In this document: positions 33,353 through 42,448 of the stretch, piece by piece
Layout of the letters: every line of letters begins with the position of its first letter
How positions within the stretch are numbered: position 1 is the first letter of the stretch
DNA from: Propionispira arboris
GTDB taxonomy: Bacteria > Bacillota > Negativicutes > Selenomonadales > Selenomonadaceae
Direction of reading: 5' to 3'
Length of the DNA stretch: 64,000 nucleotides
Assembly (NCBI RefSeq): GCF_900109225.1
Contig: NZ_FNZK01000013.1
Span: 1-64,000, forward strand
The notes under the pieces: generated by a model
Database searches by the model: none
Seen by the model: only the letters and a program-made list of their open reading frames with translations
What the model was told of the DNA's origin: nothing
Translations under genes and position numbers: made by a program

Positions 33353-35743
33353 ATGGAAAAGAAAAATGCTTTGTTACTTTGGTTTGAAACAATTAATCGA
33401 AACGATGTGGATGTTGTCGGAGGAAAATCTGCTTCACTCGGTGAAATGACCTCGCAAACAGCTGTACCGGTTCCCTATGGCTTTGCCACCACGGCATATG
33501 CTTATCGTTATTTCATGAAAAAAAGTGGCTTAAATAAAAAAATATCCGAGCTTTTAAATCAATTAACGGATGTAGAAAATGGCCCGCAGCTCCGCCAGAT
33601 CAGCCAAAAAATTCGAACTGCAATTATGGCGGAAGAAATGCCAGCAGATATCGCTGAGGCTATCCGCAATGCTTATCATGACCTAGGCGAAAAAAAAGGT
33701 GAGACCACCCCTTTTGTGGCAGTACGTTCTAGTGCAACCGCCGAAGATTTACCTGATGCAAGTTTTGCCGGTCAGCAGGAAACATATTTGAATGTTTGTG
33801 GTGCCGAGGATGTTATAACGAAAGTGAAAGAATGTTATGCTTCAACTTTTACGGATCGCGCCGTATATTATCGAACAAAACAAGGTTTTGATCATTTAGA
33901 CGTGGCCTTGAGTGCTGTCATTCAAATGATGGTTTTTTCAAAAGCGGCTGGTGTTATGTTTACGGTAAATGTAGCCACTGGCGATGATACTCATATATTA
34001 ATTGAAGCTGCCTGGGGACTTGGCGAATATGTTGTTCAAGGTATGGTTACCCCCGATAGTTATCTGATTGATAAAAAAACATTACGAATTGACAAACATA
34101 CGATTAACGAGAAAAAAATTCAATTCGTCCGCATGCCGGATGGCGGCTGCGAAGAAAAACTTGTTCCTACTGATTTAATTGATGCTGCTGTTCTTACGCC
34201 CAAGCAGGTATGTGAGTTAGCTGAATATGCATTGTCGATTGAAAAGCACTATGGCTGTTATATGGATATTGAATGGGGAATAGATGAACGAACAAATCAA
34301 TTGTGGATTTTGCAGGCCAGACCTGAAACTGTTTGGTCATGGCGAAATAAAGAAACGATACAAAAAACAGCAAAAGAACTAGAATCAAACAATAAAAAAC
34401 GTGAAGTACTGGTCAAAGGCATGCCAGCAAGTCCCGGACTTATATCGGGTATTGCCCGCGTAATTTGCAATCCATCGATGATTGATCAGTTTAAAGATGG
34501 CGAAATTCTCGTCACTGAAATGACCGCCCCCGATTGGGTTCCTGTCATGAAAAAAGCGAAGGCAATTGTTACCGATGCCGGTGGTATGACTTGCCACGCA
34601 TCGATCGTCAGTCGAGAACTTGGTATTCCTTGCGTTGTTGGCACAAAAAGCTGTGGCATTGCCGGTACACTAGGCATAAAAAACAATACCGTCATCACAG
34701 TTGATGCAGCTCATGGCATTGTTTATGCCGGTAACTTAATAAAACCAGATGAACAAAATGAAAAAACGGTGCAGCAAAATGTTACACAGTCAGAAACATT
34801 TCCCGTTACTGGAACTAAAATCTATATGAACCTCGGCGACCCCGATTTAGCCGAAAAATACAGTACACTCCCTTGTGATGGTATTGGTCTGATGCGAGAA
34901 GAATTTATCTGGACTACATATATTCATGAGCATCCCTTATATATGATTGAAGACGGTCGGGCGCAAGAAGCGATTGATAAACTTGCCGAAGGAATGCAGA
35001 AGGTTTGTCAGGCTATGTCGCTCCGCCCTGTAACATTGCGGTTTAGTGACTTCAAATCCAGTGAATATCGTGACCTAAAAGGCGGTGACAAGTATGAGCC
35101 ACACGAACCAAGTGCCTTACTCGGTTGGAGGGGTGCTTCCCGCTATTACGACCCAAAGTATACGGAGGCTTTTAAGCTGGAAATCAAAGCAATAAAAAAA
35201 GTACGTGAAGAATATGGTCTAACAAACTTGCATGTGATGATTCCGTTTTGCCGTTCTGTCGAAGAGGCTAGAAAAGTCACAGCCCTCATGGCTGCAGAAG
35301 GATTGCAACGAGGTCCTGATTTCAAAGTATGGCTGATGGCGGAAATCCCGGCCAACATCATCCTTGCCGATCAATTTAATCAATTCGTCGATGGATATTC
35401 GATCGGATCAAATGATCTTACAATGCTAATATTGGGCTGTGATCGTGACAACGATACGATTTCACATCTATTTGATGAACGTAATTTAGCCGTTAAGCGT
35501 GCCATCCGTCATCTGATTGATACAGCTCACAAAGATGGAAAAACCGTTTCGCTTTGTGGTCAGGCACCCAGCGTATATCCTGATTTTACAGAATTTTTAA
35601 TTCACAGCGGCATTGATTCCATTTCGGTCAATCCTGACATGGTTGGCCAAACCAAGAAAAATGTTGCCCAGCTCGAGCAGCGCATTATGCTTGAATCACT
35701 CACGGGACGAGGTCGTATTGATAAAGAAGATTATACTTGGTAA
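33353..35743 (+). CDS. ppsA: Phosphoenolpyruvate synthase
   Basis: A 796-residue enzyme that makes PEP from pyruvate and ATP, releasing AMP and phosphate. The N-terminal ATP-grasp part has GGKSASLGEM (about 24) and VRSSATAEDLPDASFAGQQ. The swivelling phosphohistidine domain has TDAGGMTCHASIVSRELG with His415. The C-terminal PEP-binding barrel has DGIGLMREEF, RPVTLRFSDFKSSEY, YSIGSNDLTML and the acid-base Cys in SLCGQAPS. A GGAGGG site precedes the ATG. Its terminator follows, and then come the two genes that normally regulate this enzyme and gluconeogenesis. Confidence 0.95.
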   Translation: MEKKNALLLWFETINRNDVDVVGGKSASLGEMTSQTAVPVPYGFATTAYAYRYFMKKSGLNKKISELLNQLTDVENGPQLRQISQKIRTAIMAEEMPADIAEAIRNAYHDLGEKKGETTPFVAVRSSATAEDLPDASFAGQQETYLNVCGAEDVITKVKECYASTFTDRAVYYRTKQGFDHLDVALSAVIQMMVFSKAAGVMFTVNVATGDDTHILIEAAWGLGEYVVQGMVTPDSYLIDKKTLRIDKHTINEKKIQFVRMPDGGCEEKLVPTDLIDAAVLTPKQVCELAEYALSIEKHYGCYMDIEWGIDERTNQLWILQARPETVWSWRNKETIQKTAKELESNNKKREVLVKGMPASPGLISGIARVICNPSMIDQFKDGEILVTEMTAPDWVPVMKKAKAIVTDAGGMTCHASIVSRELGIPCVVGTKSCGIAGTLGIKNNTVITVDAAHGIVYAGNLIKPDEQNEKTVQQNVTQSETFPVTGTKIYMNLGDPDLAEKYSTLPCDGIGLMREEFIWTTYIHEHPLYMIEDGRAQEAIDKLAEGMQKVCQAMSLRPVTLRFSDFKSSEYRDLKGGDKYEPHEPSALLGWRGASRYYDPKYTEAFKLEIKAIKKVREEYGLTNLHVMIPFCRSVEEARKVTALMAAEGLQRGPDFKVWLMAEIPANIILADQFNQFVDGYSIGSNDLTMLILGCDRDNDTISHLFDERNLAVKRAIRHLIDTAHKDGKTVSLCGQAPSVYPDFTEFLIHSGIDSISVNPDMVGQTKKNVAQLEQRIMLESLTGRGRIDKEDYTW

Positions 35744-35769
35744 AACAATAATTTTATAAACTCATCACG

Positions 35770-35805
35770 CCCGTTGCCAGAGATTTACTTTGCAACGGGT
35801 TTTTG
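35770..35805 (+). terminator. Terminator after PEP synthase
   Basis: CCCGTTGC pairs with GCAACGGG (35770-35799), followed by TTTTT. Confidence 0.85.
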
Positions 35806-35877
35806 AGAACTTTTCAGCAAAATATGTTATGATAAAAGTACTTACAGGAAATTCCCGTATGAAAGGAGTGGCTAAAC

Positions 35878-36528
35878 ATTTCATTAACAGAAAGGCAGCG
35901 GACAATTGTTGAAATTGCTAAAAACGAAGGTCCCGTGACCGGAGAACAAATCGCAGAACGAACCCATGTCACCCGTGCTGCATTACGTGCAGATCTGGCA
36001 ATTTTGGTTATGAGTGGCTTACTCGACTCACGTTCCAAAGTAGGCTATTTTTATACTGGAAAAAGTTTACTATCTTTTTTTACTGAAGAATTAAATACTA
36101 TTAAAGTACATGAAATTCAATCCGTACCAGTCGTCCTCCCAGCAACAGCAAACGCTTATGATGCTGTTGTTACTATGTTTCTAGAAGATGTAGGCAGTGT
36201 TTTTATTGTCGAAGGACAAGGAGTTTTAACAGGCGTTGTATCACGTAAAGATTTATTGAAAGCCGCGCTTGGTCCTGGTGACGATTTAGCAAAAATACCT
36301 GTCAAAATGGTCATGACACCGCTGGCAAAACTGATCGTAACCACATCCGATGAATCGGTTGTTTCAGCCGCCCGAAAAATCATTGAAAACGAAGTGGATT
36401 CACTGCCTGTTGTCCGACTTTTACCAGAAGGTGGGCGAGCTTATAAAATTGTCGGACGCTTGACCAAAACAAATCTGACACGAGTCCTCGTTGATCTAGC
36501 CGAAGGAAAAAGGAGTGATTTATCATAG
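35878..36528 (+). CDS. CcpN-like repressor (winged HTH plus two CBS domains), apparent ATT start
   Basis: A 216-residue protein like CcpN, the repressor of gluconeogenic genes. The winged helix is LTERQRTIVEIAKNEGPVTG and then EQIAERTHVTRAALRADLAI, leading to GYFYTG. Two CBS domains follow (about 85-205) with VSRKDLLKAALG and VGRLTKTNLTRVL. Inside this HTH the first usual start is GTG 35935, which would delete helix 1. Upstream in frame there is no ATG, GTG or TTG before a TGA. ATT 35878, nine bases after AAAGGAG, fits the family N-terminus exactly. It overlaps the next gene. Confidence 0.85.
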   Translation: MSLTERQRTIVEIAKNEGPVTGEQIAERTHVTRAALRADLAILVMSGLLDSRSKVGYFYTGKSLLSFFTEELNTIKVHEIQSVPVVLPATANAYDAVVTMFLEDVGSVFIVEGQGVLTGVVSRKDLLKAALGPGDDLAKIPVKMVMTPLAKLIVTTSDESVVSAARKIIENEVDSLPVVRLLPEGGRAYKIVGRLTKTNLTRVLVDLAEGKRSDLS

Positions 36529-37352
36529 CTGCATTACCTGTTATTTATGTCATATCTGATTCAATTGGTGAAACAGCTGAAACTGTTGTGCGAGCAACTG
36601 TTAGTCAATTTGGTTTGGGGAATTTTGACATCGTACGTGTTCCCTATATCGATTCCGTGGAGCAAATTGATAGTACACTGCAAGAAGTTTCCACACAAAA
36701 AGCCTTAACTTGTCATACCCTCGTTTCGCCAAATCTACGTGAGGCTTTCAATCGACTCGCTCAAAAATATAATGTCGAAACGATAGATATCTTAGGACCC
36801 ATGCTGCAGGCAGTACAAAAACTTTCCGGGCTTGAACCAAAGAACCAACCCGGATTAATGCATTCACTCAATCAAGAATATTTTAAACGAATTGAAGCAA
36901 TTGAATTTGCCGTAAAATATGATGACGGCAAAAGTCCTTTGGGTTTACGCAAGGCTGACATCGTCTTAATCGGTGTATCACGAACTTCAAAAACACCACT
37001 CAGCATGTATTTGGCACATAAACGCCTTAAAGTAGCTAACGTACCCTTGATTCCGGGGATCACACCACCTGAGGAATTATTTCGCGTACCGCCGCATAAA
37101 ATTGTCGGTTTAATTGTCGATCCAGGTAAACTCAATGAAATTCGTACGGAGCGCCTAAAGGCAATTGGTTTAATGTCTGATGCAAGCTATGCGAAAATAG
37201 CTTGCATCTCCGAAGAAATCGAATATTCAAAATCTATCATGCATCAAATGCATTGTTTAGTAATTAACGTTTCAAATCGTGCGATTGAAGAAACAGCTCA
37301 TATGATCTTAGAGCATTATGCCAAATTTGCCGAAGAACGAAAACTAAACTAA
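36525..37352 (+). CDS. PEP synthase regulatory kinase/pyrophosphorylase (PPSR, DUF299), apparent ATA start
   Basis: A 275-residue bifunctional enzyme that inactivates PEP synthase or PPDK by ADP-dependent threonine phosphorylation and reactivates it by phosphate-dependent removal. Family points: IYVISDSIGETAETVVRA at the N-terminus, ALTCHTLVSP, DIVLIGVSRTSKTPLSMYLA (P-loop-like) and GLIVDPGKL. The usual start GTG 36588 would remove the conserved N-terminus. In frame upstream only ATA 36525 (or ATC 36522) remains before a TGA. GGAG lies nine bases before ATA, which overlaps the repressor stop as ATAG, just as ATGA overlaps do. It controls the PEP synthase encoded upstream. Confidence 0.85.
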   Translation: MAALPVIYVISDSIGETAETVVRATVSQFGLGNFDIVRVPYIDSVEQIDSTLQEVSTQKALTCHTLVSPNLREAFNRLAQKYNVETIDILGPMLQAVQKLSGLEPKNQPGLMHSLNQEYFKRIEAIEFAVKYDDGKSPLGLRKADIVLIGVSRTSKTPLSMYLAHKRLKVANVPLIPGITPPEELFRVPPHKIVGLIVDPGKLNEIRTERLKAIGLMSDASYAKIACISEEIEYSKSIMHQMHCLVINVSNRAIEETAHMILEHYAKFAEERKLN

Positions 37353-37364
37353 TTGTACATAAAT

Positions 37365-37403
37365 AGCAAAGGGCAAACAGCATAAACCTGTTTGCCCTTT
37401 GCT
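37365..37403. terminator. Bidirectional terminator
   Basis: AGCAAAGGGCAAACAG pairs exactly with CTGTTTGCCCTTTGCT (16-bp stem, 7-base loop), between convergent genes. Confidence 0.85.
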
Positions 37404-37425
37404 ATTTACTGAAAAATTTTTGATT

Positions 37426-37788
37426 TTAAAAATCCGTAACATATTCTGCCTTCACCTTACGGGAAAGTGATTTAAAAACCAAATTATAAGAATGATCGAT
37501 CAAGGCTATAATCTCTTTTTCCGGAATACTGCCATCCAGAATTAATGTATTCCAGCATCGCTTATTTAAATGGTATCCGGGCGTAATACTTGCATACTGT
37601 TGACGTAGTATCGATGAATAGTCTATATCACATTTTAATGAAAGAACATTTTGATTATTTCTCCGAGCCATAAGTGCAAACATTTTAGCACCAATCTTAA
37701 AAACAATTACATCCGGGCCAAAAGGATAATCCTCCACAGCGCCCAGTTTCGTCAAGCAATATGTATAAAAAACTTTAGATGATTGCAT
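37426..37788 (-). CDS. MmcQ/YjbR-family protein
   Basis: A 120-residue protein of the YjbR (CyaY-like fold) family, often called a DNA-binding or MmcQ-like protein without proven activity. Typical stretches: EDYPFGPDVIVFKIGAKMFAL, LSLKCDID, ITPGYHLNKRCWNTLILDG and IDHSYNLVFKSL. ATG 37788 has AAAGGTGAG upstream. It may share a transcript with dtd to its right (22 bp beyond the longer form). Confidence 0.85.
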   Translation of the reverse strand: MQSSKVFYTYCLTKLGAVEDYPFGPDVIVFKIGAKMFALMARRNNQNVLSLKCDIDYSSILRQQYASITPGYHLNKRCWNTLILDGSIPEKEIIALIDHSYNLVFKSLSRKVKAEYVTDF

Positions 37789-37830
37789 ATTCTCACCTTT
37801 CTCAAACATACTTTAACAGTAGTCTAAAAT

Positions 37831-38274
37831 TTACAAATGATCCGTATCAAACAAAAGTGTAACAGGACCATCATTTATTGACGATACTTTCATATCTGCA
37901 CCAAATTCACCATGTTCAACATGAAAACCTTTGCTTTGACATTCTTTTATAAATTGTTCATATAACGGAATGGCAATACTCGGTTTAGCAGCCGCAGAAA
38001 ATCCAGGTCTTCTACTCTTTAAATCAGCAAAAAGCGTAAACTGCGAAACAATCAAAAGTTCGCCGCCCACAGTTTCAAGATTCAAATTCATTTTACCATT
38101 TTCATCTTCAAAAACCCTTGTGCCACAAATTTTATCTGCCAGCTTAATGACCTCTTTTTCTGTATCTTCTGGCGCAATTCCTAATAAAATTAAAAATCCT
38201 TGTTTAATTTGTCCATTAACAATTCCATCAATAACAACAGATGCTTCTTGGACTCTTGTAACTACTGCACGCAC
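37831..38274 (-). CDS. dtd: D-aminoacyl-tRNA deacylase
   Basis: A 147-residue enzyme that hydrolyses D-amino acids and glycine wrongly attached to tRNA. The family residues are intact: TRVQEASVVIDG at the N-terminus, SQFTLFADLKSRRPGFS (active-site SQFTL) and INDGPVTLLFD with the cross-subunit GPVT motif (Gly-cis-Pro in other members has the same place). Length is the usual one. Start ATG is GTG/CGTGCAG-like context; AAAGGGGAAATAAACG precedes it. Housekeeping gene. Confidence 0.95.
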   Translation of the reverse strand: MRAVVTRVQEASVVIDGIVNGQIKQGFLILLGIAPEDTEKEVIKLADKICGTRVFEDENGKMNLNLETVGGELLIVSQFTLFADLKSRRPGFSAAAKPSIAIPLYEQFIKECQSKGFHVEHGEFGADMKVSSINDGPVTLLFDTDHL

Positions 38275-38431
38275 GTTTATTTCCCCTTTATGTCATAATT
38301 TCATTGCCACGCTTTAAGCTATTTACTTCTGACAATTCTCTGTATAGTATAACAGATTTTATATTTTTACATGAAGTAATTATATGTTTTTTTACACTTC
38401 GCCTTTTAAATAATCCCTAAAATAAATAAGA

Positions 38432-38494
38432 AAAAAATAGTCACTGTTGGTTTATACTTGTAAAACGAATATATACCAACAGCGGCTATTTTTA
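38432..38494. terminator. Large hairpin between dtd and the chemoreceptor gene
   Basis: AAAATAG and CTGTTGGT (38434-38451) pair with ACCAACAG and CTATTTT (38475-38493) around a 23-base AT-rich loop, with A and T runs on the outer sides. It can act on leftward transcripts from the chemoreceptor gene. Confidence 0.6.
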
Positions 38495-38571
38495 TATTTT
38501 TAAAAAGAACAACTTTCTTTTTTTTACTCTAAGATTACCGATTGAAAAAAACACAGTTTTCTTTTTGTAAA

Positions 38572-40536
38572 CTATAGTTTAAATCGTTTAACGGCATCTT
38601 GTAATCCCTCAGCCATTTTTACTAAAGATTGACTAGCATTCGAAATTTCCTGCATAGATGCCGACTGTTCTTCTGTTGTAGCCGATACAGTTTGCGTATG
38701 TCCGGCAGCAGCTTTGCTAATACGGTCAATATCGCATACCGAATTTACAATCGTTTCACTCTCATTTGCCATTTCCTGCATAGCGGATGAAATACCCTTA
38801 ACCTGCATAGAAACACGCTCTACAAGCCCCACAATTTCAGTAAATGCTTTTCCTGCGGTATCTACTACTTCGCTACCAATCTTAACTTCCCGTGTGCCAT
38901 TATTCATGGCCTCCACCGCTTTTTCAGTCTCATTTTGCACTTCAATAATCAATTCTGCTATTTGCTTGGCCGCTTCTTGGGATTGTTCCGCTAATTTGCG
39001 TACTTCTTCAGCCACTACAGCAAAGCCCCGGCCTTGTTCTCCAGCACGTGCGGCCTCAATTGCCGCATTCAGCGCCAACAAATTTGTCTGCCCAGCAATA
39101 CCAGATATGGTTTCCACAATCTGCCCAATCATTTGTGAACGCTCCCCAAGCTTACTAACAGCTCGAGCTGAAGTTTCGACAGTTTCTTCGATCGTATTCA
39201 TCTGTGACATAACCGCGTTTACCGATTTTCCACCACCACTTGCCGACGTCGCTGCCTGCTCAGAAATAGTTGTCATCGTTGTGGCATTGGCAGACACTTC
39301 CTCTATTCCTGCTGACATTCGTTCTACAACAGCGGATGCCTTTTCGATTGTGTTTACCTGTTTATCAGCACCGTGTGCTAATTCAGTAATCGTATCAGCC
39401 AATAAGCCAATTGCCTGTGTTGACTGCTCTGTCGTAGCAGTAAGTTCTTCCGAGGCGGCTGACACTTGATCGGACGAACTCATTATCCCTTGAATAATAT
39501 GTCGCAAATCTTGACGCATCCGCTCCAGCGATACAGCAAGTTGATTAACTTCTTCCACGCCAGTCACTTGAATTTTTTGATTTAAATCACCTTCAGCAAT
39601 TTTAACAGCCCCATTAACAAGATCATTCAGTGGCCGTGCTATACCTTTGGCTGTAAATATAGCTGCTGCGACCGCAATTAGCAAGACTAAAAATACTAAA
39701 ATTGCCATAACCATTACACTGTGATAAATCACACTATTAATTTCACTTTTAGGCAGATAGGAAATTACCCCCCAATTATAATTGTTGATGGGAGCATAGG
39801 CAATTAATGATGAAATACCAATCGAAGACAGGCCTTCTTGTACACCCGATTTTCCATTTATTACTGCTTGTGCATACGCTTCGGTCGCAATGCTTTCCTG
39901 GTTTTTCACCTTTTCCTCATCACGATGTGCCAAAAGCACTCCCTTTTGGTCAACAACATCTATATACCCTGTTTTACCAATTACAATTTTTTGAGCAAGT
40001 TCCCCAATTGATTTCAAGCTAACATCGCCTGCCAATACACCGACAATATTCCCATTCACATCCTTAATAGGGGTAGAAATCGTAATCGTTGGTGCATTCG
40101 TTAATTGAGAAATATAAGAATTTGTTATATAGGTCTGCCCTTGAATCGCATTTATAAAGTAATCCTTATCTGCTTTATTATTCAATGAGCTATTCGTAGT
40201 TTTCGCAATTTGCATACCACTTTGATTCATCACATACATAGTTTCAAATTCCGGACTCTTTTTTTGAGCCACAACAATCATTTCACGAAACTTAGCTGCA
40301 TCCATTGAATAAGCTGTCGGCGATAATGCCAACGTTTCTATTAAAGTTTTATCACTACTGACAAACTGTTCAATTTCTTTGGAAATTTGACCCGTAATAT
40401 TTTCATTACTGCTAAATATGTTTTGCGTGGTAGCAGCAGCATTCATATATGTACTTACACTCCCCACTACCAATGCAGCAAAAAAAGAAAAGACTGCTAT
40501 CAAAATTGTCAAACGAATTTGCAACGTATTTTTCAT
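38572..40536 (-). CDS. Methyl-accepting chemotaxis protein (dCache sensor)
   Basis: A 654-residue receptor. Membrane span 1 is about 10-30. A periplasmic/extracellular dCache-type domain follows (about 35-270) with [20 protein letters not shown] and [18 protein letters not shown]. Span 2 is about 277-297 ([20 protein letters not shown]). A HAMP domain follows, then the long coiled-coil signalling domain with the hairpin tip stretch [19 protein letters not shown]. The Cache form points to small ligands such as organic acids or amino acids. No chemotaxis enzyme gene is nearby. Confidence 0.95.
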   Translation of the reverse strand: MKNTLQIRLTILIAVFSFFAALVVGSVSTYMNAAATTQNIFSSNENITGQISKEIEQFVSSDKTLIETLALSPTAYSMDAAKFREMIVVAQKKSPEFETMYVMNQSGMQIAKTTNSSLNNKADKDYFINAIQGQTYITNSYISQLTNAPTITISTPIKDVNGNIVGVLAGDVSLKSIGELAQKIVIGKTGYIDVVDQKGVLLAHRDEEKVKNQESIATEAYAQAVINGKSGVQEGLSSIGISSLIAYAPINNYNWGVISYLPKSEINSVIYHSVMVMAILVFLVLLIAVAAAIFTAKGIARPLNDLVNGAVKIAEGDLNQKIQVTGVEEVNQLAVSLERMRQDLRHIIQGIMSSSDQVSAASEELTATTEQSTQAIGLLADTITELAHGADKQVNTIEKASAVVERMSAGIEEVSANATTMTTISEQAATSASGGGKSVNAVMSQMNTIEETVETSARAVSKLGERSQMIGQIVETISGIAGQTNLLALNAAIEAARAGEQGRGFAVVAEEVRKLAEQSQEAAKQIAELIIEVQNETEKAVEAMNNGTREVKIGSEVVDTAGKAFTEIVGLVERVSMQVKGISSAMQEMANESETIVNSVCDIDRISKAAAGHTQTVSATTEEQSASMQEISNASQSLVKMAEGLQDAVKRFKL

Positions 40537-40640
40537 ACTGAAGCCTCTCTCTCATAAAAATAAAGCATCCTATATGTTTTTAATTTTTAACAAAAAAATT
40601 GCCAACTCTTATCCGTACTGCCATTTTATCAAAAAACTTT

Positions 40641-41807
40641 TTATAGCATATTTACCGATTTCTCTATTTGATTAAGTGCTTTAACTAATCTTGCACGCGG
40701 GCAGGCAATATTCATTCTCATAAACCCAGCACCACCAGTGCCAAATGTAGAACCTTCATTCATGGCTACTTTAGCTTCTTCCATAAAGAATTGTTGCAGC
40801 TTCGCTGGTTCCATATTCAATTCTTTGCAATTCAACCAAATTAAATATGTAGCTTGCGGGTGTCCAATTTTTATTTTTGGTATTTTTTCTGCAAGAAACT
40901 TTTTAAGATATTCAAGATTGCCTTCCAGATATTCAAGTAATTGATCAGCATAATAGTCACATTCATTATAGCTGATTTCGATTGGCAGTGTACCAAATAT
41001 TGTCCTGCCATATGCTTTGAGATTTTCAAGTGGTGCATAAAATAAATCATGGTTACGACGGTTTGGTATTACAGCTGCGCCTGTTCTTACACCCGCTATA
41101 TTAAAAGTTTTACTTGGATTGACACAAACCACACAGTTATCAGCAGCTTCTTGTGATAGACTCCCAAAAGGAATATGTTTACTTCCTTTGTAAATTATAT
41201 CTGAATGTATCTCATCGGAAACAACGAATACATTGTGTTTCAGACAAAGTTCAGATATTTTATTCAATTCCTCTCTGGTAAAACATTTTCCTGTCGGATT
41301 ATGCGGACTGCACAAAAGGAACATAGTCGTTCGTTTTTGACTGAGCAGCGATTCCAGATTTTCAAAATCAATCTCATAACTGCCATCTTCCTGTAAAATA
41401 AGGTTATTACCAAGAATATGTCTACCATTGTTCGGAATAATAGCATGGAACGGATGATACGCTGGCATCTGAATAACAATATTGTCGCCTGGATTTGTAA
41501 AAGCATAAATTGCATATACAATAGCAGGAATAACGGCAGGCGTATATTCTACCCACTCCGATTCGATCTTCCAGCCAAATCTTTTTTTCTGCCAATTAAC
41601 GATGGCTTCTTCAAAATTTTTATCATTGACAGGATATCCATAAATACCATGCTCCGCTCTTTTTACCATAGCATCAATAACCGGCTGTGGACACTTAAAA
41701 TCAGTATCTGCAATCCACATAGGAATTACATCATCTGCATAAGTATCCCATTTTTTACATTCAGTACCTTTACGGTTAATCAATTCATCAAAATTATGCT
41801 TTATCAT
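40641..41807 (-). CDS. PatB/MalY-type aminotransferase (C-S lyase)
   Basis: A 388-residue PLP fold-type I enzyme. N-terminal IWIADTDFKCPQPVIDAM (usually MWVADMDF), the middle LLCSPHNPTGKCF and SDEIHSDIIY (PLP ring Asp), VNPSKTFNIAG with the Schiff-base Lys and GFMRMNIACPRA with the carboxylate Arg. This is the PatB/MalY cystathionine beta-lyase branch, which cuts cystathionine or cysteine conjugates. It is the last gene of a GntR-controlled operon with a DUF1847 protein and a DcuC-like carrier, pointing to uptake and use of a sulfur or dicarboxylic amino compound (inference). Confidence 0.85.
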   Translation of the reverse strand: MIKHNFDELINRKGTECKKWDTYADDVIPMWIADTDFKCPQPVIDAMVKRAEHGIYGYPVNDKNFEEAIVNWQKKRFGWKIESEWVEYTPAVIPAIVYAIYAFTNPGDNIVIQMPAYHPFHAIIPNNGRHILGNNLILQEDGSYEIDFENLESLLSQKRTTMFLLCSPHNPTGKCFTREELNKISELCLKHNVFVVSDEIHSDIIYKGSKHIPFGSLSQEAADNCVVCVNPSKTFNIAGVRTGAAVIPNRRNHDLFYAPLENLKAYGRTIFGTLPIEISYNECDYYADQLLEYLEGNLEYLKKFLAEKIPKIKIGHPQATYLIWLNCKELNMEPAKLQQFFMEEAKVAMNEGSTFGTGGAGFMRMNIACPRARLVKALNQIEKSVNML

Positions 41808-41840
41808 ATATCTTCTCTCCTGTCTTTATTTAGTGATTTA

Positions 41841-42434
41841 CTATACTTCATCATCTAATGGAATGCCAAGTTTTTTCCGCCAGTAACGAGAGTACACAGC
41901 CCCAAGCGGATTATGCGCGAGTACGCGATCTTTCGCGACAAGACAAGATACAGGAACAGTTGCCGCTCCTGTAAAAAGTGCATCATGTCCAACACAAAGA
42001 CCTACTGTAATACAAAATTCTACCTCTTTATTTTTGAGCAGTTCGGCTTGCATTAATGGATTACACATCGTTTCACGGGCACCTTTTTTAATTTGCTCTA
42101 AATTTAAATTTTCTTTGGCAACACCACAAACTTTACAACAAACAGAATATACTTCAAATGTTTTAGCAAGATATTCTTCTATCAGTTTGGCTTCCTTATT
42201 AAGTCCTATGCAAAAAGCTATACCTATTTTCTTATAGTCCATTAATTTACAGAACTCTTTCGTTTCTTCTAACCGAGTTAGATTATTATAAAAGCGCCCC
42301 TCCGTACAGGCAGCTGCCTTCATAATATCCAACTGCTGACCAGTATAAGCATCTTTTACATCATCAACCGTAATTTTAGTACAATTTTGTCCTTCCAAAT
42401 AGCATTTTTTTTGAATACATTTTGCACATTTCAA
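41841..42434 (-). CDS. DUF1847 cysteine-rich protein
   Basis: A 197-residue DUF1847 protein. The N-terminus MKCAKCIQKKC...C and inner CCKVCG, MCNPL and FCITVGLCVGHDALF stretches place many cysteines, so metal or Fe-S binding is likely. SCLVAKDRVLAHNPLGAVYS near the end is typical of the family. Its function is unknown; members are found in anaerobes next to amino-acid or metal genes. It lies 15 bp behind the carrier gene and 34 bp before the PatB-like gene. Confidence 0.85.
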   Translation of the reverse strand: MKCAKCIQKKCYLEGQNCTKITVDDVKDAYTGQQLDIMKAAACTEGRFYNNLTRLEETKEFCKLMDYKKIGIAFCIGLNKEAKLIEEYLAKTFEVYSVCCKVCGVAKENLNLEQIKKGARETMCNPLMQAELLKNKEVEFCITVGLCVGHDALFTGAATVPVSCLVAKDRVLAHNPLGAVYSRYWRKKLGIPLDDEV

Positions 42435-42448
42435 TTAAAACATCTCCT

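Noticed and set aside
36588-37352. GTG 36588 as the start of the PPSR gene
   Set aside because: This would remove the conserved IYVISDSIGETAET segment, and there is no ribosome site before it.
38714-39469. 251-residue plus-strand frame opposite the chemoreceptor gene
   Set aside because: Low-complexity Ser/Ala/Thr translation, mirror of the coiled-coil coding of the real gene; no ribosome site.
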